Program-made: the position numbers and the translations under genes
From: Geosiphon pyriformis
Taxonomy: Eukaryota; Glomeromycota; Glomeromycetes; Archaeosporales; Geosiphonaceae
Direction of reading: 5' to 3'
Assembly: GCA_016748015.1 (NCBI GenBank)
Contig: JAAOMT010000523.1
Location: 1,413,595-1,477,594, forward strand
Length of the DNA: 64,000 nt
The notes under the pieces: generated by a model
Database searches by the model: none
The model's input: only the letters and a program-made list of their open reading frames with translations
What the model was told of the DNA's origin: nothing
Shown here: positions 1 to 12,850 of the stretch, piece after piece
Position numbering within the stretch: position 1 is the stretch's first letter
Layout: each line of letters opens with the position of its first letter

Positions 1-2124
1 TACATAAGATAAAGTACAATGAAGTTGCATTTTTTGCTAACTTAAATCTGGATATTGGTGTGAAAATTGGTGAATTGATTTTTTTCACAATAGTTAAATT
101 ACAGACTGTTTTGAATGCATATACTGCTAAATTAAGATTGGTATTTTCAGATTTCTACAATCAATGTTGAATAGAAAGACATAGTGTGATGAATTTTATT
201 AAAAATAAAAGACTTGACATTGTTACAAGTAATTATTTAAGATGTTGATACAAATAATAAATCTGTAACTTGATGCTTAATAGCTGGTACAATTGGTAAT
301 TTCTGAAGATTTTTGTGATTTGAAGATTTTGGTTAAGTTTTTTGTATAATGAACAAAGATTCAATAATTGTTTTAGTAGTCTCTCAAAATAATTATTCTG
401 TTAAATTTTTTTTTTCAACATGATAGCCAGTTTATTTTGACAGTTGTGTTCTTCTGATAAGCTATTCTTAATTTTTGAGTTCTCTATCCTTATTTCAGGG
501 TCTTTTATTAGGCTATCTTTGATATCAAATTACTCAATGCTTAATTTTTTTAATTAGTTAGTAAACAACAATGAAAAAATAAATAAAATAAATAAAAAAA
601 ATAAAAAATTAGTATTTTGTCAATAGCCATGATTAAGAGCTATTGTTTTAGTATAGTTAAGTATTGGATTCTATTAACATAGAATGTTGATAAAATAGAG
701 ATAATAAATATTTCTTAATTAAATAACAATAACATGAATTTAGGTGATAATTAATATTTTATTGATATGTGATAAGATTTTGTTTTAAGTTGTAAAAAAC
801 TACCTTTTAAAGAAAAAAATAAAATATAATTAATTAAGTATTAATTCTGAATTAAATTTTCGAATGAATTTTTGGATTAATTTTTTTTTTTTGCTTTTAA
901 TACTCTCACTATATATATATATATATTTTTTGTTTTATAAGATCTCATATTTTTTGAGTAATGTATTCTAATTTACTAATATTGCTCATATTGCTAAGCA
1001 GTATGCCTTAATTTATTGACATTGCTCATATTGTTAAGCAGTATATTATAATTTGTTAGCAATGTATTATAGTTTTCTGACATTGTATTCACATATTAAT
1101 TACTATTCTTCTATTGGTCTATTTTCCTATTTGTTTTTTTTTGTATTTTTTATAAGTAATAATATGTTTTGGTTTAAAATCAAGAGCCATTTGTGTATTT
1201 CCAGTAATAAACATGCTGATAAGTTGGCCAATTTAGCTTTATGTTTGATTTTGGTATTTTTTGTTCTTGTTAAGAAAAATTATATTAAGATTAATAGGAT
1301 AAATGTGTCTGGAAATATTTGTCATTTTATTTATGATATTTTTAAGACTGTTCATTAGACTTGTTAGAATGTTAGATTTAAATTTAATATTATTAATATA
1401 AATATGATTGAAAATGTAAATTGAGATTAAACTTCATTAGTTTGGCACTCTAACTTGTATATAGCATCTGGTTTTATAAGTAAATATACTGCTAATCTGT
1501 ATTTGTATTTTATAAAGACTTTGTATCATTATTTGCCAGTTGCTGTTAAAAAATACTTGTATAGTCAAGTCTACTTTAGTGTTTTGTGTCTTTATTACAA
1601 GGAAATAAAACTTTTTAATCACTTATTTACATGTATAATAGATTTTGTTGTTTATAAAAAATTGAATAATTTGTATTTGATTTGATAAGTCTTTATATTG
1701 AAATTAAACTTGTTATTGGCTTGTATTATATAAATGCTTTCCATATGTGCTTTTAATCTTGAAATGTATATAGCTTTATGTAAAATTTTTTAGGAATTAA
1801 TATTTGAAAGCTTTGTCTGTTTTTGGCTGTGCTAAAATTGCTAGCAAGTTGATTATTAATCTGGTGAGAAACTTAAAAGTGGCTTATAGAATAAAAGTAT
1901 AGATGATAAAAGTTAGGTTTAAAATAAATATAGAAAAAAAAGATTTAATTGCAAATAATAGTTCAGTATCTCTTGAAACCTGTAAGTTTTTGTCATTACT
2001 TTCTGATAGTGTTGTTAGATTACTTAATATTAAAAAGACATATAGTGTTAGTTTTGGTTTTTGCAAACTTTGCAGTTTTTTTTTTGGTACTAATTGTACA
2101 GTATCTGTTAAAATAGTTCTATAG
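1..2124 (+). pseudogene. Decayed 3' end of a LINE-type retrotransposon (RNase H and C-terminal tail)
   Basis: Several short reading segments in order look like the RNase H and tail region of the non-LTR elements common in Glomeromycotina. Near 15-190 a segment reads like the start of an RNase H domain (an IGVK motif, then a segment ending NQC-stop-IERHSV). At about 1165-1240 there is WFKIKSHLCISSNKHADKLA, which matches the end of RNase H (KVKxHSG..N..AD.LA). At about 1600-1680 FNHLFTC fits the usual zinc-like tail motif, and 1980-2120 (SFGFCKLCSFF) fits the C-terminal end of the same family. Stops and frame breaks separate the segments, and about 900 bases of AT-rich DNA lie between the first two. 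No reverse transcriptase motif is visible. The element is dead; its 5' part would lie upstream of the window. Confidence 0.65.
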
Positions 2125-3304
2125 TATTGCTCTAATTGGTCCAAGTAATTGGTTATATGTAGAAAGTAGATGATTTGTATCTAGTTTAAATTACTTAGTT
2201 TAATGTATTGTGCTAAATAGCATTTGGGTCTTACTTGTTAAATGATAAAAAAAAAATATTTTATAAAATTAACAAAAATTTTGTATATATTAATTACTAA
2301 TTTGGCAATATTACTAGTTTACTTTGTAAAAAAATAAAATTCAATTATAATTATTAAATTAAACTAACCAAAATTTTAATAGATTAAACAACTAATTAAT
2401 CAATTAAAGCAAATTATATATTTGAAATAATAATAATAATAGTAATAATAATAAACAATAATATTTTTTTCTATAAGTTTATTTATATTTTAAGGTTATC
2501 TTATATTTATTTTTAAATGATTGAGAAATAATTTGTTATATATATTTTTTAATATTTATGTTTTTGAGTAATAATTTTGGTCAATAGCAATTTTTTTAAT
2601 GATTAAATTTTTATTTCATAGTGTGATAAATAAATATATTCTCATATATACAGTAAAAATTAATTTTTTTTTTAATTATAGTATTTATCTTGAAGAGTTA
2701 GAATAAATTATTATTAAAATTTTTATTCTTTGAAAAAATTTTAAATTTTTTCTCTTTTGAATTTATTGTTTTTATTCTTGCAAAACTTGATTTTTTTTAA
2801 TATAAATCTTATTTATGTAGAGAATTTTTTCTTTTTTCTTTTTTTTTTTTTTTAAATTTCAGAGTATTTTTTTTAGTAATTAAATTAATTCGTTTAATTT
2901 GTTATATCTGGATTAATTTTGAAGAATTCTCAAATTAATATGGTCAAGAGAAAATCACTATCCACTGCGTATAATAGAAAAGATAAAAAGATTTTATAAT
3001 TAGACTGTATCACATATTCACCTTATGAAACCTTACCACAGAATTTCTCTGATCAAGTCTGATGAACTATCATAATAAAATGTCAGGTAATTTAGAACAC
3101 GTAAAATGAAACAAAACATAATTTTAATTGACCATGTCTCCACATAATGGACAGCTATTTTCTTATGTCTAATCATCAAGTCAACCTTAAGATATAATAA
3201 CTCGTATAAAAGCAAAGATTTAATGGAGTAAAAGATTCAATAAATTTGATCGATAAAATAATATTTTTTTATCAATTTTTTCTACAATTGCTTTTCTTTT
3301 AGAA
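2125..3304. other. AT-rich intergenic spacer
   Basis: Strongly AT-rich with poly-T runs and a short (AAT)n tract near 2427-2455. No convincing reading frame. The last 300 bases are the probable upstream region of the PB1-like gene at 3305. Confidence 0.6.
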
Positions 3305-4610
3305 ATGGATGTCGAAATGCAAGACGCGTTCAGTATTTTGGTTGATGATTATGATGATGAAATTGTTGATTATGAGGTTTGTACTTGATAAGAAAGTTTG
3401 AAATTTTTTATATTATTCTTATTTCATGTTGACCTCTTACAAATATCAAGGACGATGATGAAGTAATGATTGAAGATAATTTAGAAAAATTTGAAAAAGT
3501 TTCCGATGCTTGTTTCATTAAAGAAACGGATACCGTTAAATGTTTCAATAATGAGTCGAAATCTACTATTCGTGAATATACATTAAGCTTCAGAGATAAG
3601 CAATTAGATGATGCTGAAACCAAGAGGCTGATGGATAATTTTCAAAAGAGGAATTGGGTGAATCAACAGAATATTGGTGATCTAAACCATTTCAATAAAA
3701 ACTTTGGTACCAAAGTTCAAAACTCTTTAAAAGAAACAGGCAAGTTGATGTTTTACTTTGAAGGTTTTTGTATATTCGGTCTTTTGTTCAGTTCAATTTT
3801 AAATGTGACCATTCTAATATAACTTTTAAAACTTAAAGGTATTAAGGAAAAAGATTTGCCAAAAATTTTTTCACCATATACAAGGAATTGAACCAGAATA
3901 ATTTCTTCGGGTCTAGATGGTTTCAAAAAGTCGAATTCTCAATACATTCCCAAAGATAACTGCTCCATTTTTCAACGGTTGGGTTTCATCATGAAGGATG
4001 GGAAAATCCAAAATTTCAATAGTGAAAATCTCCAAATTGATAACAGAACAATCTCCTGGCGGCTTAAAAAGGTTGAGGTTAACGAAAAGAATTCTGCAGA
4101 TGACTTGTCAGCTAGTAATGAAATTTTTTGATTTTTTATAGTTTTGCCTTTTATCAATGGTATAGATAGAATTGCTTAAAATTTATCCTTAATTTAATAG
4201 CTAATAAAACAGAATCTTTGAATGGTACAGCAAAATTGCCTATTATAGAAGCCGAGAAGCCACAGGTTTGGGAACGGCTTTGAATTAGTGCATGTATTTC
4301 TTTAATTCGGGAATATACTAAAAACAGTTTTTCATCTAATGATCAGCTTAGATTCGCTGTCAATTATAAAGATAAAAATCATTCATTTTTCATAAAACAT
4401 GAGATCACTTTAAAAGATTTTGTCGAATACATTCAGGAAAAGTTTCAATCTAAACATATTTTTGCACCTTTTAAATATATATCATTCAACCAACGAATCG
4501 TTTACGTTGAAAAAGAGACTGATTGGTTGATTTGCAAGCGAGTTGCCTTGGCCATGAACAACCTATGTTACACCATGGAGCTCTATATACGGGAATATAT
4601 TTTTTATTAA
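3305..4610 (+). pseudogene. PB1-domain-like protein gene with two in-frame TGA codons
   Basis: Four exons can be joined: 3305-3376, 3451-3739, 3839-4114 and 4201-4610. Their lengths sum to 349 codons in one frame. Intron 2 has a GC donor (GCAAGT at 3740) and a normal AG acceptor. The N-terminus is very acidic (repeated Asp/Glu) and the middle is not recognised. The last ~90 residues resemble a PB1 domain: a beta-rich start (LRFAVNYKDK), a middle helix, then a segment reading YVEKETDWLICKRVA, where PB1 domains have the acidic loop and last helix. TGA at 3889-3891 and 4281-4283 interrupts the frame; both could come from CGA by one C-to-T change. PB1 domains mediate pairing of signalling proteins. 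It is probably a recent pseudogene; the alternative is extra introns not recognised here. Confidence 0.5.
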
Positions 4611-5289
4611 ATTTTAAATTATTGAAAAATTTGTTGGATTTTTTTTTTACATAAAATCAAGTTCCACTTTGAATTTTAAAAAAAATCTACGAGATTGATA
4701 GAATAGGAATTTTAAAATAAAAACATTCATAGATTTAGATCTAGTTGAAGAATTTTACAAAATTGGGAAAATTATATTTATCTCAAGTGAATCTTTGATT
4801 TCTGTTTCATCTTTAATCTAAATCTCTCTCAAAGAAAATAAGGATTTCTTTTATTAAAATTTTCAGCATGTAATTTCTAAATACGAAAATGATCTCTGGA
4901 ACTTTATTACTAGTTTTATTATAGATTTAGTACCATATAATTTCTTGAAATATCTTTACTCCATAACAATTTAGGTTAAAAAAGCTTCTTTAATTTGTTT
5001 TCTACTTCAATTATTATATATATATTTTTTATCATATTTAGAAAACTTTACAGAATTCATCTCAAAAAATGATATTTAAAGATTTTTGAGTTCGTTTTTA
5101 GAGAAAAATCAAAAATTTTAATTTTATAATCTGATGAAAAAGCATTTAAAGTGAATTAGGTTGTCTAAATAACATGGAAACAACAATAATTTACCTTAGA
5201 TTCGTTAAACTTGTGTTCTGATTATTGTGGTAAATAAAAAAATCTTGTACTAACAGGAATTTTCAATATTCATTTTATCATGAAACTCT
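4611..5289. other. Intergenic spacer
   Basis: AT-rich spacer between the converging PB1-like pseudogene and the Sel1 gene. No gene, repeat or RNA signal seen. Confidence 0.6.
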
Positions 5290-6540
5290 TCACTCAGATA
5301 CTTTAAAAAGTACTCTCAACTTTTTATCAGAATGTTTATCGTCCTCTCCAATGGTCATTGCTTTCCGAAACCATCGAAGAGCCATGTGAATATCCCTCGG
5401 CATTCCGAAACCATTAACAAAACATGCGGCAACGTTCGTAAATAAAACTGGTAAATTATCATCTTTAATCAATGCAGAACACCATGTCCAATAATAAGCT
5501 TTATTCAAGTCTTTTCTGGTTCCGATTCCCTTGTAATAAAAATGGCTTAACAAATTCATTCCAATTCTATTTCCAGCATTGGCTGATCTCGTACAATAAT
5601 CAAATGCCAATTGAATATTAAGGGGGACAAATATTCCTTCCTTGTAACATTTTGACAATCGTGCCATAGCAAGAGGGTTCCCGTTTTCAGCAGATTTCTC
5701 ATACCATTTCAATGCCTCTTGTTCATTTCTCGTTACGTATCTGCCCCAGAAGAAGAATTCCCCATATTGAGCTTGGGCTTCGGGTTCATCGTTTTCAGCA
5801 GCTAGTTTATACCATTTAAAAGATTCTTTGTCATCTTTGATGCCGGTGTATCCTTTTTGATACCAATCTCCTAAAAGTCGTTGTGCTCTTGAAAAATTTT
5901 GACTTGCTGATTTCTCAAACCAGTAATGAGCCAATTTATGGTTCATTATTGTTCCTGTACCGTTTAAATACATTTCAGCCAGTTTACATTGTGCTGCAGC
6001 ATTACCCTTTAGGGCCATTCTTTCATAAATTTCATGAGCTTTTTCAGAATCTTGGTCAATTCCAATTCCATTATCATAACAGATTGCTAATTGTTCATAC
6101 GCTAAAGGATCATATACATGATTCTCCAAGGCAAATCTGAACCAATAAAAGGCTTTTTGTTCGGATACTTTTGTTCCAAAGCCAACTTTGTGCAATATTC
6201 CAAGGATAAATGAATACTTTGGTAAATGTTGTAGGTTATCTACTATTTGAAAGAATTCATTTTCTGAAATATTTTCAGTTGAAATGTATTTTTTCAAGAA
6301 GTCAACGATAACGTTTAGGTCTTTAGATTCATTTTTTGGACAAGCAAAAAAGGACGATAATAAATTTAATTTTTTTTCAATTCGTGAAGAGGATGATGAG
6401 GAAGGAAAGAAGTTTGAGTTTGAGTTGGAAGTGGTAATGATGATGGGATTTCTCTCTCCATTTTTCTTTATGCGAAAAATTTTTGATTTTAGATAGGCGA
6501 ATGGTATTTTTAATCGTTTAAAACGTCTTAAATGGTTCAT
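5290..6540 (-). CDS. Sel1-repeat protein (416 aa)
   Basis: Single-exon gene. After a basic N-terminus and a Ser-rich linker (about residues 40-55), residues ~110-400 hold around eight Sel1-like (SLR) repeats of 36-38 residues. They carry the usual signature: a helix ending in A..LG..Y..G.G, then A..W..KAA..G (for example YLNGTGTIMNHKLAHYWFEK). Sel1 repeats are TPR-like alpha-solenoids that serve as adaptors in protein complexes; many stand-alone SLR proteins are known from Rhizophagus. No signal peptide, membrane segment or kinase domain is visible, so it is probably cytosolic. Its partners cannot be told from sequence. Two other Sel1 genes on the same strand (28447-29265 and 39361-40518) look like paralogues. 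The ATG at 6540 is the most upstream in frame. Confidence 0.88.
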   Translation of the reverse strand: MNHLRRFKRLKIPFAYLKSKIFRIKKNGERNPIIITTSNSNSNFFPSSSSSSRIEKKLNLLSSFFACPKNESKDLNVIVDFLKKYISTENISENEFFQIVDNLQHLPKYSFILGILHKVGFGTKVSEQKAFYWFRFALENHVYDPLAYEQLAICYDNGIGIDQDSEKAHEIYERMALKGNAAAQCKLAEMYLNGTGTIMNHKLAHYWFEKSASQNFSRAQRLLGDWYQKGYTGIKDDKESFKWYKLAAENDEPEAQAQYGEFFFWGRYVTRNEQEALKWYEKSAENGNPLAMARLSKCYKEGIFVPLNIQLAFDYCTRSANAGNRIGMNLLSHFYYKGIGTRKDLNKAYYWTWCSALIKDDNLPVLFTNVAACFVNGFGMPRDIHMALRWFRKAMTIGEDDKHSDKKLRVLFKVSE

Positions 6541-6545
6541 GATCG

Positions 6546-6581
<36 letters not shown>

Positions 6582-6619
6582 TTGTTGTTATTGTTGTTGT
6601 TGTTATTGTTGTTGTTGTG
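6546..6619. repeat. (ATT)n/(GTT)n microsatellite
   Basis: Trinucleotide repeat only six bases upstream of the start codon of the Sel1 gene read on the minus strand, so it probably lies in the 5' untranslated region or core promoter. The ATT part changes into GTT. A second (ATT)n tract lies at 6857-6878. Confidence 0.85.
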
Positions 6620-9600
6620 ATTAAAAGTTAGGCAAAAGAGAAATCAACTCTAAATTCGAGGGGTAATATTGAAAAATATTAAAAATAGATAATTGAGATT
6701 TTGTCTAACATTCTTTTTTTTCTTCTATAAAGAAAATTCCAAAATCCGGAATTTCGGAGGATAATAAAAAAGTAAAATTGAATTTCTTTCATGCAAACAA
6801 TTTTTTTTGTGTTTAAACAAATAATATATATTATAATTTATTCATTTTAAAACGTTTATTATTATTATTATTATTATTTTAAAAAAAAAACTTTTACAAG
6901 ATAATTTTGTATTTTTCTTTTCTCTTTTTTTTTTGTAACCCATTGCCATCTATCTGAATTCTTTTGAATTGATTGCACATTTTTTCTCTTAACATGTTAA
7001 TGAATTTTTCTCATAAAACAAAATAAAAATAGTAAATATTATTGAAATTGGGATTTAATATCATAATTAGAAATACTTTTTTTTTCCATTATTAGATAAA
7101 TTTTTAGCTGAGGAATAACCCAAGTATCATATAATCTTGATCATTATTACCAATCGGCAAAGATAATAGGATATTTCGTCAAGATTTTTTAGCATGACTC
7201 AAAAAATTCTTTCCTCTTGTTTTAACAAACACAAGATTCACTTGGAGTTTATTTGAAAAAAAGTTTTTAAAATTATAAACCGCAGGAAAAAGTACAAGAA
7301 ATCAATTAATCAGAAAGAATAAAAATGTTAAAAATCAAATACGTAAAAAATGAACTACACAAAATAAATTGAAACACTAAAAAAAATTTCAAATTATTTT
7401 TTATTTAATAATTGTACACCAAAAAAAAAGATTTATTTTAATTATTTAGATTTCAAAGTAAATTATTTTAATTTATTTTGCGTTACCTTTCTTTTGAAAA
7501 AGGTATAAATGCCAATTGTTTCTCAATCCATTTTGTATAAGGAGTATCACCATCATATTACAACTTTGGCTTCAGAATGAGCTGATCATACATTTAACTA
7601 GTACATGTGTAATAAATTTATAAAATTCTAAATTCCTCGTATTCATTTAATATATAAAAAGGGATATTTGAAAAGACAAGTTGCTGCGTGTAAACGTAAT
7701 TTTGTGTTAGAAGAAATGATAGTTTACTTTTGAATAAAAATGAGTTATGAAAAAAACTTGGACAGTATATGGAATAATATTGAAATTGATTTCATTTTTT
7801 CTCTCAATGTAAATTTTTTAATTCCTTGTTTTGGGTAAACTAAGAGGAACCCAATATTTATGCCCTTTACTATATATCTAGTTGAAACAATGAAAGATAT
7901 ATTCAATCAATCGCTCGGCCTTCATTTAAATTTAAAGCAAAAATACAATTCACAATTTAATTCAGAGAAAATTTCGGACATGTAGTTAATAGTAAATTTG
8001 TTGTCAACAAAAAAAAATTATATTAGATTGCTTTAGTCGATCCAAGATATGCTTTATTGAATGCCGAACTGAGATTTTAGAGTGACCTATGAAAAGTAAT
8101 ATGAGCTCTTGGATTTATTTATTGAAAATGAGAACTAAGAAGTCAGAAATTCAAGTCTTAAAAGGAATTCGAAGCTATTAATATACATAAAATTTTTATC
8201 GATGAACAATAATTTTTTTATTTAATATGTTAATCTGGGAAACTTGAGATATTAAAAGCTACAACTTATTATTTTGTAAATGTACTTTAAAAAATAAAAA
8301 ATTAATGTATCGGATAATAACCAAAAAGAGTTCTTTCAAATGGTAAATTTATTCAAAAAATTTTAAAGAATAAATTCGAACCATTTTGTGCCATATTAAA
8401 AAATAAAATAAAATAAAATAAAATAAAAAAGTGAATCATATTATGAAAAGAATAAACTTAACTAAAATTATCCATCATAATAATAGCAATAAGTTTTTAA
8501 TCTTATCACAAATACAGAATGTTATTTTATTTATTTATTTATTTAATAAAAAGAACAAAAAACTTGGTTGAGCTATTACATAATTATTTTTAGTTTAATA
8601 ATTTAGATAATATGAATAATTTTAAAAAATTCTTTGCCACCAAAAAAATTAATTGAATGATGAACTTTTATGAGATCATTGTTCAAATGTAAATAAATGT
8701 TTCATTTAAACTACTCTTATTCACCCCTCCATCTAAGACTAAACTTTTTATATTTTAAAATGTGAATTGTTAATATTTTTATTCTACAATATAGTTTCTA
8801 TAATTAAATATTTAATTTTATAAATTAATTATAATATATATATATATTAGCTTTTTACTTTATTCTCAACATATGATACAATATTATTTGGTTATTATAA
8901 TATAATTTTCATTATTAAAGATTATTAAAATATGGGAAAATTTTTTCGAATTTAGTTTTTTCGTTAGAATCTAAACTTAGACTCTTACACTATCTTTAAA
9001 CTTCAAACAAGCTTAAGTTTAGTATATGAACTAAGAAAATCTGTTACAACTATCGCAAAAGTGTTATTCAAATATCCCTTAAACAAAAATACACACACAA
9101 AATTAACTTTAAAAGCCTCTTATTTTACATATATAGGAAAAATGATGAATCAAACAAACAAACAAACAAACAAACAATTGAACATATTTGCGGATTTTAA
9201 TTGTTTTCGGTTAGATTGAAACTTTTGGGCGCTATTGTTCCCAATTTCACAATCATTTTTTTTTGGGAATTGTATGAGTAATGATGATAATAGTGAAAAC
9301 TTTGAGAATTTTAAATTAAAATAATAAAGTTCTTTGTAACAATACATAATCCCTTTATATCCTGATATGTATTATAAAATATTCATGTCTTCATATTGGC
9401 CTGACTAATTATAGGATTAGAAGATTTTGAAAATTTTGATATTGTAAATTTTTAAATAAATTTAATTAATTATTTTGCAAATTAGCTTTTTGTTATCAAT
9501 AACAAAAAAAGCAAAATCAAAAAATTTAATATAAAGGACAACAATTGAAATTTTTTTTTTGTCATTTAGAGATATTATCCATCTATTTAGATGTCATCAT

Positions 9601-10247
9601 TTAACATCATCCATAAATAATAATAAATTTTGAGAACATTTTCGAACCATCTTTTTTTCTTTTTATTTTATTTTATTTTATTTTGTTTTGTTTTGTTTCG
9701 TTTCAAACAGAAGTAATTTTTTCGGATTATCTCAATTTAGTGGTTTTTTAAGACTCATATTACATGTATATGTTTGGTGTATGTGACTCATTCACGCAAT
9801 TCAAAAAAGTTTTTTGTAATAATATCATTTGAAATGTTTCATAATTTAATCTGGTAAACATCCATCATCGGAAATTTTATTGACAAAAGAAGAGGAATTA
9901 GAAAGTCACACAGCCAGTTAAAACTCTTATCCAAACTAATCTGTCACAAAACTCGAAGGTTTTATCATGTTCATAAATTGGATATCATAAGATTTTAAAA
10001 CTGTGAAAAATAACCGTTCATGAGAAAATTTTAAAAATTTGGCAATTTGCCATCTTTCTGAACAATAAATTTAGTTTGCTCTGATTATTAATCTTATTAT
10101 ATCTTCTTGATTAATTCAAGACAAGGGTAAAATTTTAGTTTATTTCTTTGTGACATTTAAATTCTCTCTTTTAAGAAATATAAACCGTTCCAAATTAAAA
10201 AAGATTCTACTAACATTTTGTTATTATTACAGATAGTCTTTGTGAAT
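6620..10247. other. Long AT-rich intergenic region
   Basis: About 3.6 kb between divergent genes. It contains short simple repeats: AAAAT-type runs near 8398-8428, (TTTA)n near 8525-8545, (AAAC)n near 9154-9175, and TTTTA/TTTTG runs near 9660-9705. A short minus-strand frame at 9150-9347 is partly translated simple repeat and is not supported as a gene. The TTATTATTACAG at 10220-10231 could be the 3' splice site of an intron in the 5' untranslated region of the CRAL-TRIO gene. Confidence 0.6.
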
Positions 10248-11589
10248 ATGTCTAGCGAAAAAAATACTACAATCTCTGAAGTTGTTTATGAAGAACAACC
10301 ACCAAATTTAAATTTAAAGAATCAACAAGATGAATCCGTCCCTAATTCTGAGGGTACCGATGTAACCTTTAAAGAAACAGACACAGTTCTTAAAGAACCA
10401 AAAATCACCCCAGAATTAGAACAGACCTCTAAAAACGAAGACAAGGTTACCAGATCTTTAAAAGAGATAAATTCAATGGAATTAACTGTTTCAGAAGAAA
10501 ATAACACGACTTTCACCGAAGAAAATGAGTCCACTAATCCACTTTACGCCGCTTTTACGGACCGAGAAAAAGAGGCTGTATCTGAACTTAAGAAAAAGTT
10601 GCCAACAATTTTAAATAATGCTCAGGCGCCTCATAATTATTCGTTATGGGAAGTTGAGTTGGACGCTAATTCAAAAGATAAACGGCTTGAAGTTATTTTG
10701 ATCAAGTTTTTGAGGGCTAGGTGAGTGATTTGGTTAAAGGAGAAATAAGAAATTTGGAATTTATGATTTGGAAATTTTATTTATAAAAAGTTTTTCATTT
10801 AATCCACTTTACCGTGAAAAATTTAATATTATTAATTGAAAATTCCTTCGCTTCTTTTTCTAATACAACTTAGAAACTTAAATATTGCTCAAGCTGAAGA
10901 GATGCTAACTAAAATGATCAAATGGAGAATTTCAAACAATATCGATCAAATTCTTGACGAGACCTTTGACCAATCAATTTTTTCGCCTAAACTTGGATTA
11001 ATTCATGGACATGACTTGCATGGCCATCCAGTTACCTACAATTCATATGGTGGTCTAGATAATGAGAAAGTGTTTGGGGATATTAATAGATTCATGAGGT
11101 GGCGTATTCAATTGATGGAACGTGGAATTCAAGAATTGGATTTTGTCAATGTCGACCAAATGTTACAAGTACATGACTATCATGGAGTCTCATTGGCATC
11201 ACGGGATAATTTTTCCAAGGTGGCGAGTAAGACGGCGACTCAGACCCTTCAGGATAATTATCCTGAATTTTTGGTGAGTCATTTTAAACCAAAAAGGATC
11301 AATCAGAATATTTGGTCAAAATTTTTTGACTTTTTCACCTCAAATTTAATTTGATATTCCCCTTTTTTTTTTCAAATAGACTAAGAAATTTTTCATCAAT
11401 GTTCCCTGGTGGGGTGGTGCTATATACCAGTTTATCTCTGTCTTCCTCCCCGCTAAAATGAAAAAGAAATTTATTGTCACCTCAGCCGGAAATGTTAAGA
11501 AAATTTTGACGCAATATATCGCTGAAGAAAATTTACCTACTCGCTATGGTGGCCAAAGTGCTGTGGAAGGACTGGAGCTTCCGAAATAG
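10248..11589 (+). CDS. CRAL-TRIO (Sec14-like) phosphatidylinositol transfer protein, SFH5-like
   Basis: Three exons: 10248-10720, 10874-11273 and 11380-11589, giving about 360 residues. Residues 1-100 are acidic and probably disordered. Then come a CRAL-TRIO N-terminal helical part (ILIKFLRAR joined over intron 1 to NLNIAQAEEML) and a lipid-binding CRAL-TRIO domain. Conserved stretches include GHDLHGHPVTYNSYGG, RWRIQLMERGIQ, VHDYHGVSL and, after intron 2, FFINVPWWGG and ENLPTRYGG. These match fungal SFH5-type and patellin-type Sec14 proteins, which exchange phosphatidylinositol between membranes. Both introns are GT-AG and fall inside conserved motifs, which supports the model. The stop at 11587 falls just after the YGG end of the domain, where patellin-like relatives continue into a GOLD domain; see the remnant downstream. 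Confidence 0.85.
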
Positions 11590-11910
11590 AAGAGGAAGGT
11601 TTATATGAGACAAACTGGTAACCTTGAATTACAATTTCGTAATTCAAATTCGTGTCTTCCTAAATTCTCACGTCAAAATTATAATCCTATTCAGTCGTAA
11701 GATAGAGGCAGTTTGGGAAGCAGAAATTCCTCAAACTTATTAGAATTCACTCTTAAGAGGATCAAGTTAGGTATAATTTGGATTCTTGATATAATAATGT
11801 TGAAAAAGGTCACTGGTTCGAAACGTCAAAATAGACTTGATATGATTATAATATCTACACTCATAAATCAGGTGATTCTTATGAAATTGATAATAAATTA
11901 GTTTTAATAT
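11590..11910 (+). pseudogene. Probable decayed GOLD-domain tail of the CRAL-TRIO gene
   Basis: Directly after the stop codon, broken frames still look like coding sequence. One frame reads YNNVEKGHWFETSK, then two stops, then YDYNIYTHKSGDSY and KLVLIF before it runs into (AAT)n. This layout (a variable loop, then a Tyr/Asp-rich strand, then a hydrophobic strand ending in Asn) resembles the C-terminal half of a GOLD domain as in patellins. The stops are TGA and TAG, which could arise by C-to-T changes. Whether the present protein works without this tail is unknown. An unrecognised intron is the alternative. Confidence 0.4.
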
Positions 11911-11943
<33 letters not shown>

Positions 11944-12597
11944 GTAATAATAATAACAAAAATAATAATATTCAATGTCCTTGAAGAAATCCCATTACGT
12001 ATTATTAGTTTTTATATTTGGAACTTGACCAGATCAAATATTTTTGTAAAAACCCCTAAATTTTATATTTTAGTTGAATTAATGATATCTTTATCGTTTT
12101 ATTTGGCTTTAGTGTACGATAACAAGAAAATGAAAAAAAGAAATTATGCAGGATTTTTTTTTCTTTATCATAATAATTTGATATGATTTATTTAAAAATG
12201 CAAGTAGCAACTTTTCTTCACTGTTTTTGGATCTCTATTTTAATGTATGATTCTATTAATTGTAACTTTTACTTGTAATTTGAATTCTTATATTAATTGT
12301 CAGATTAATTGTAACTTAAATTGCTAACTTTAATTCTTACATTAATTGTAACTTTATTTGTACGATTAATTGTCATATTAATTATAATTGTAATTTTTTA
12401 TTAAATTTAGAGTTAAGTATGGGATAAAAATTGACAAAATAAAAATAAAAAATTTCGAAGCAAAAAATAAAAATAATAGTAATAATAATAAATTATATTC
12501 AAAGAAATTTTTTTTTAAAATCTATAATTTTATCATCAAAGCTAAATATGAGTTGTTTTTTTGATTATTAAATTCAAAAAAATACTTAACTCATACA

Positions 12598-12634
<37 letters not shown>

Positions 12635-12786
12635 TAACATAAAAAAGTGAGAAATAATAATAAATATTATATTGTTATAATATAATATAATATAATTTAA
12701 ATAAAATAAAATAAAATAATATTTTGCAATTTATGATAAAATCAAAAAATAGAACTAATAATCAGTTTAATTATTTAATTAATATT

Positions 12787-12850
<64 letters not shown>

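Noticed and set aside
1437-1622. Minus-strand 61-residue frame
   Set aside because: Shadow of the decayed LINE tail on the plus strand.
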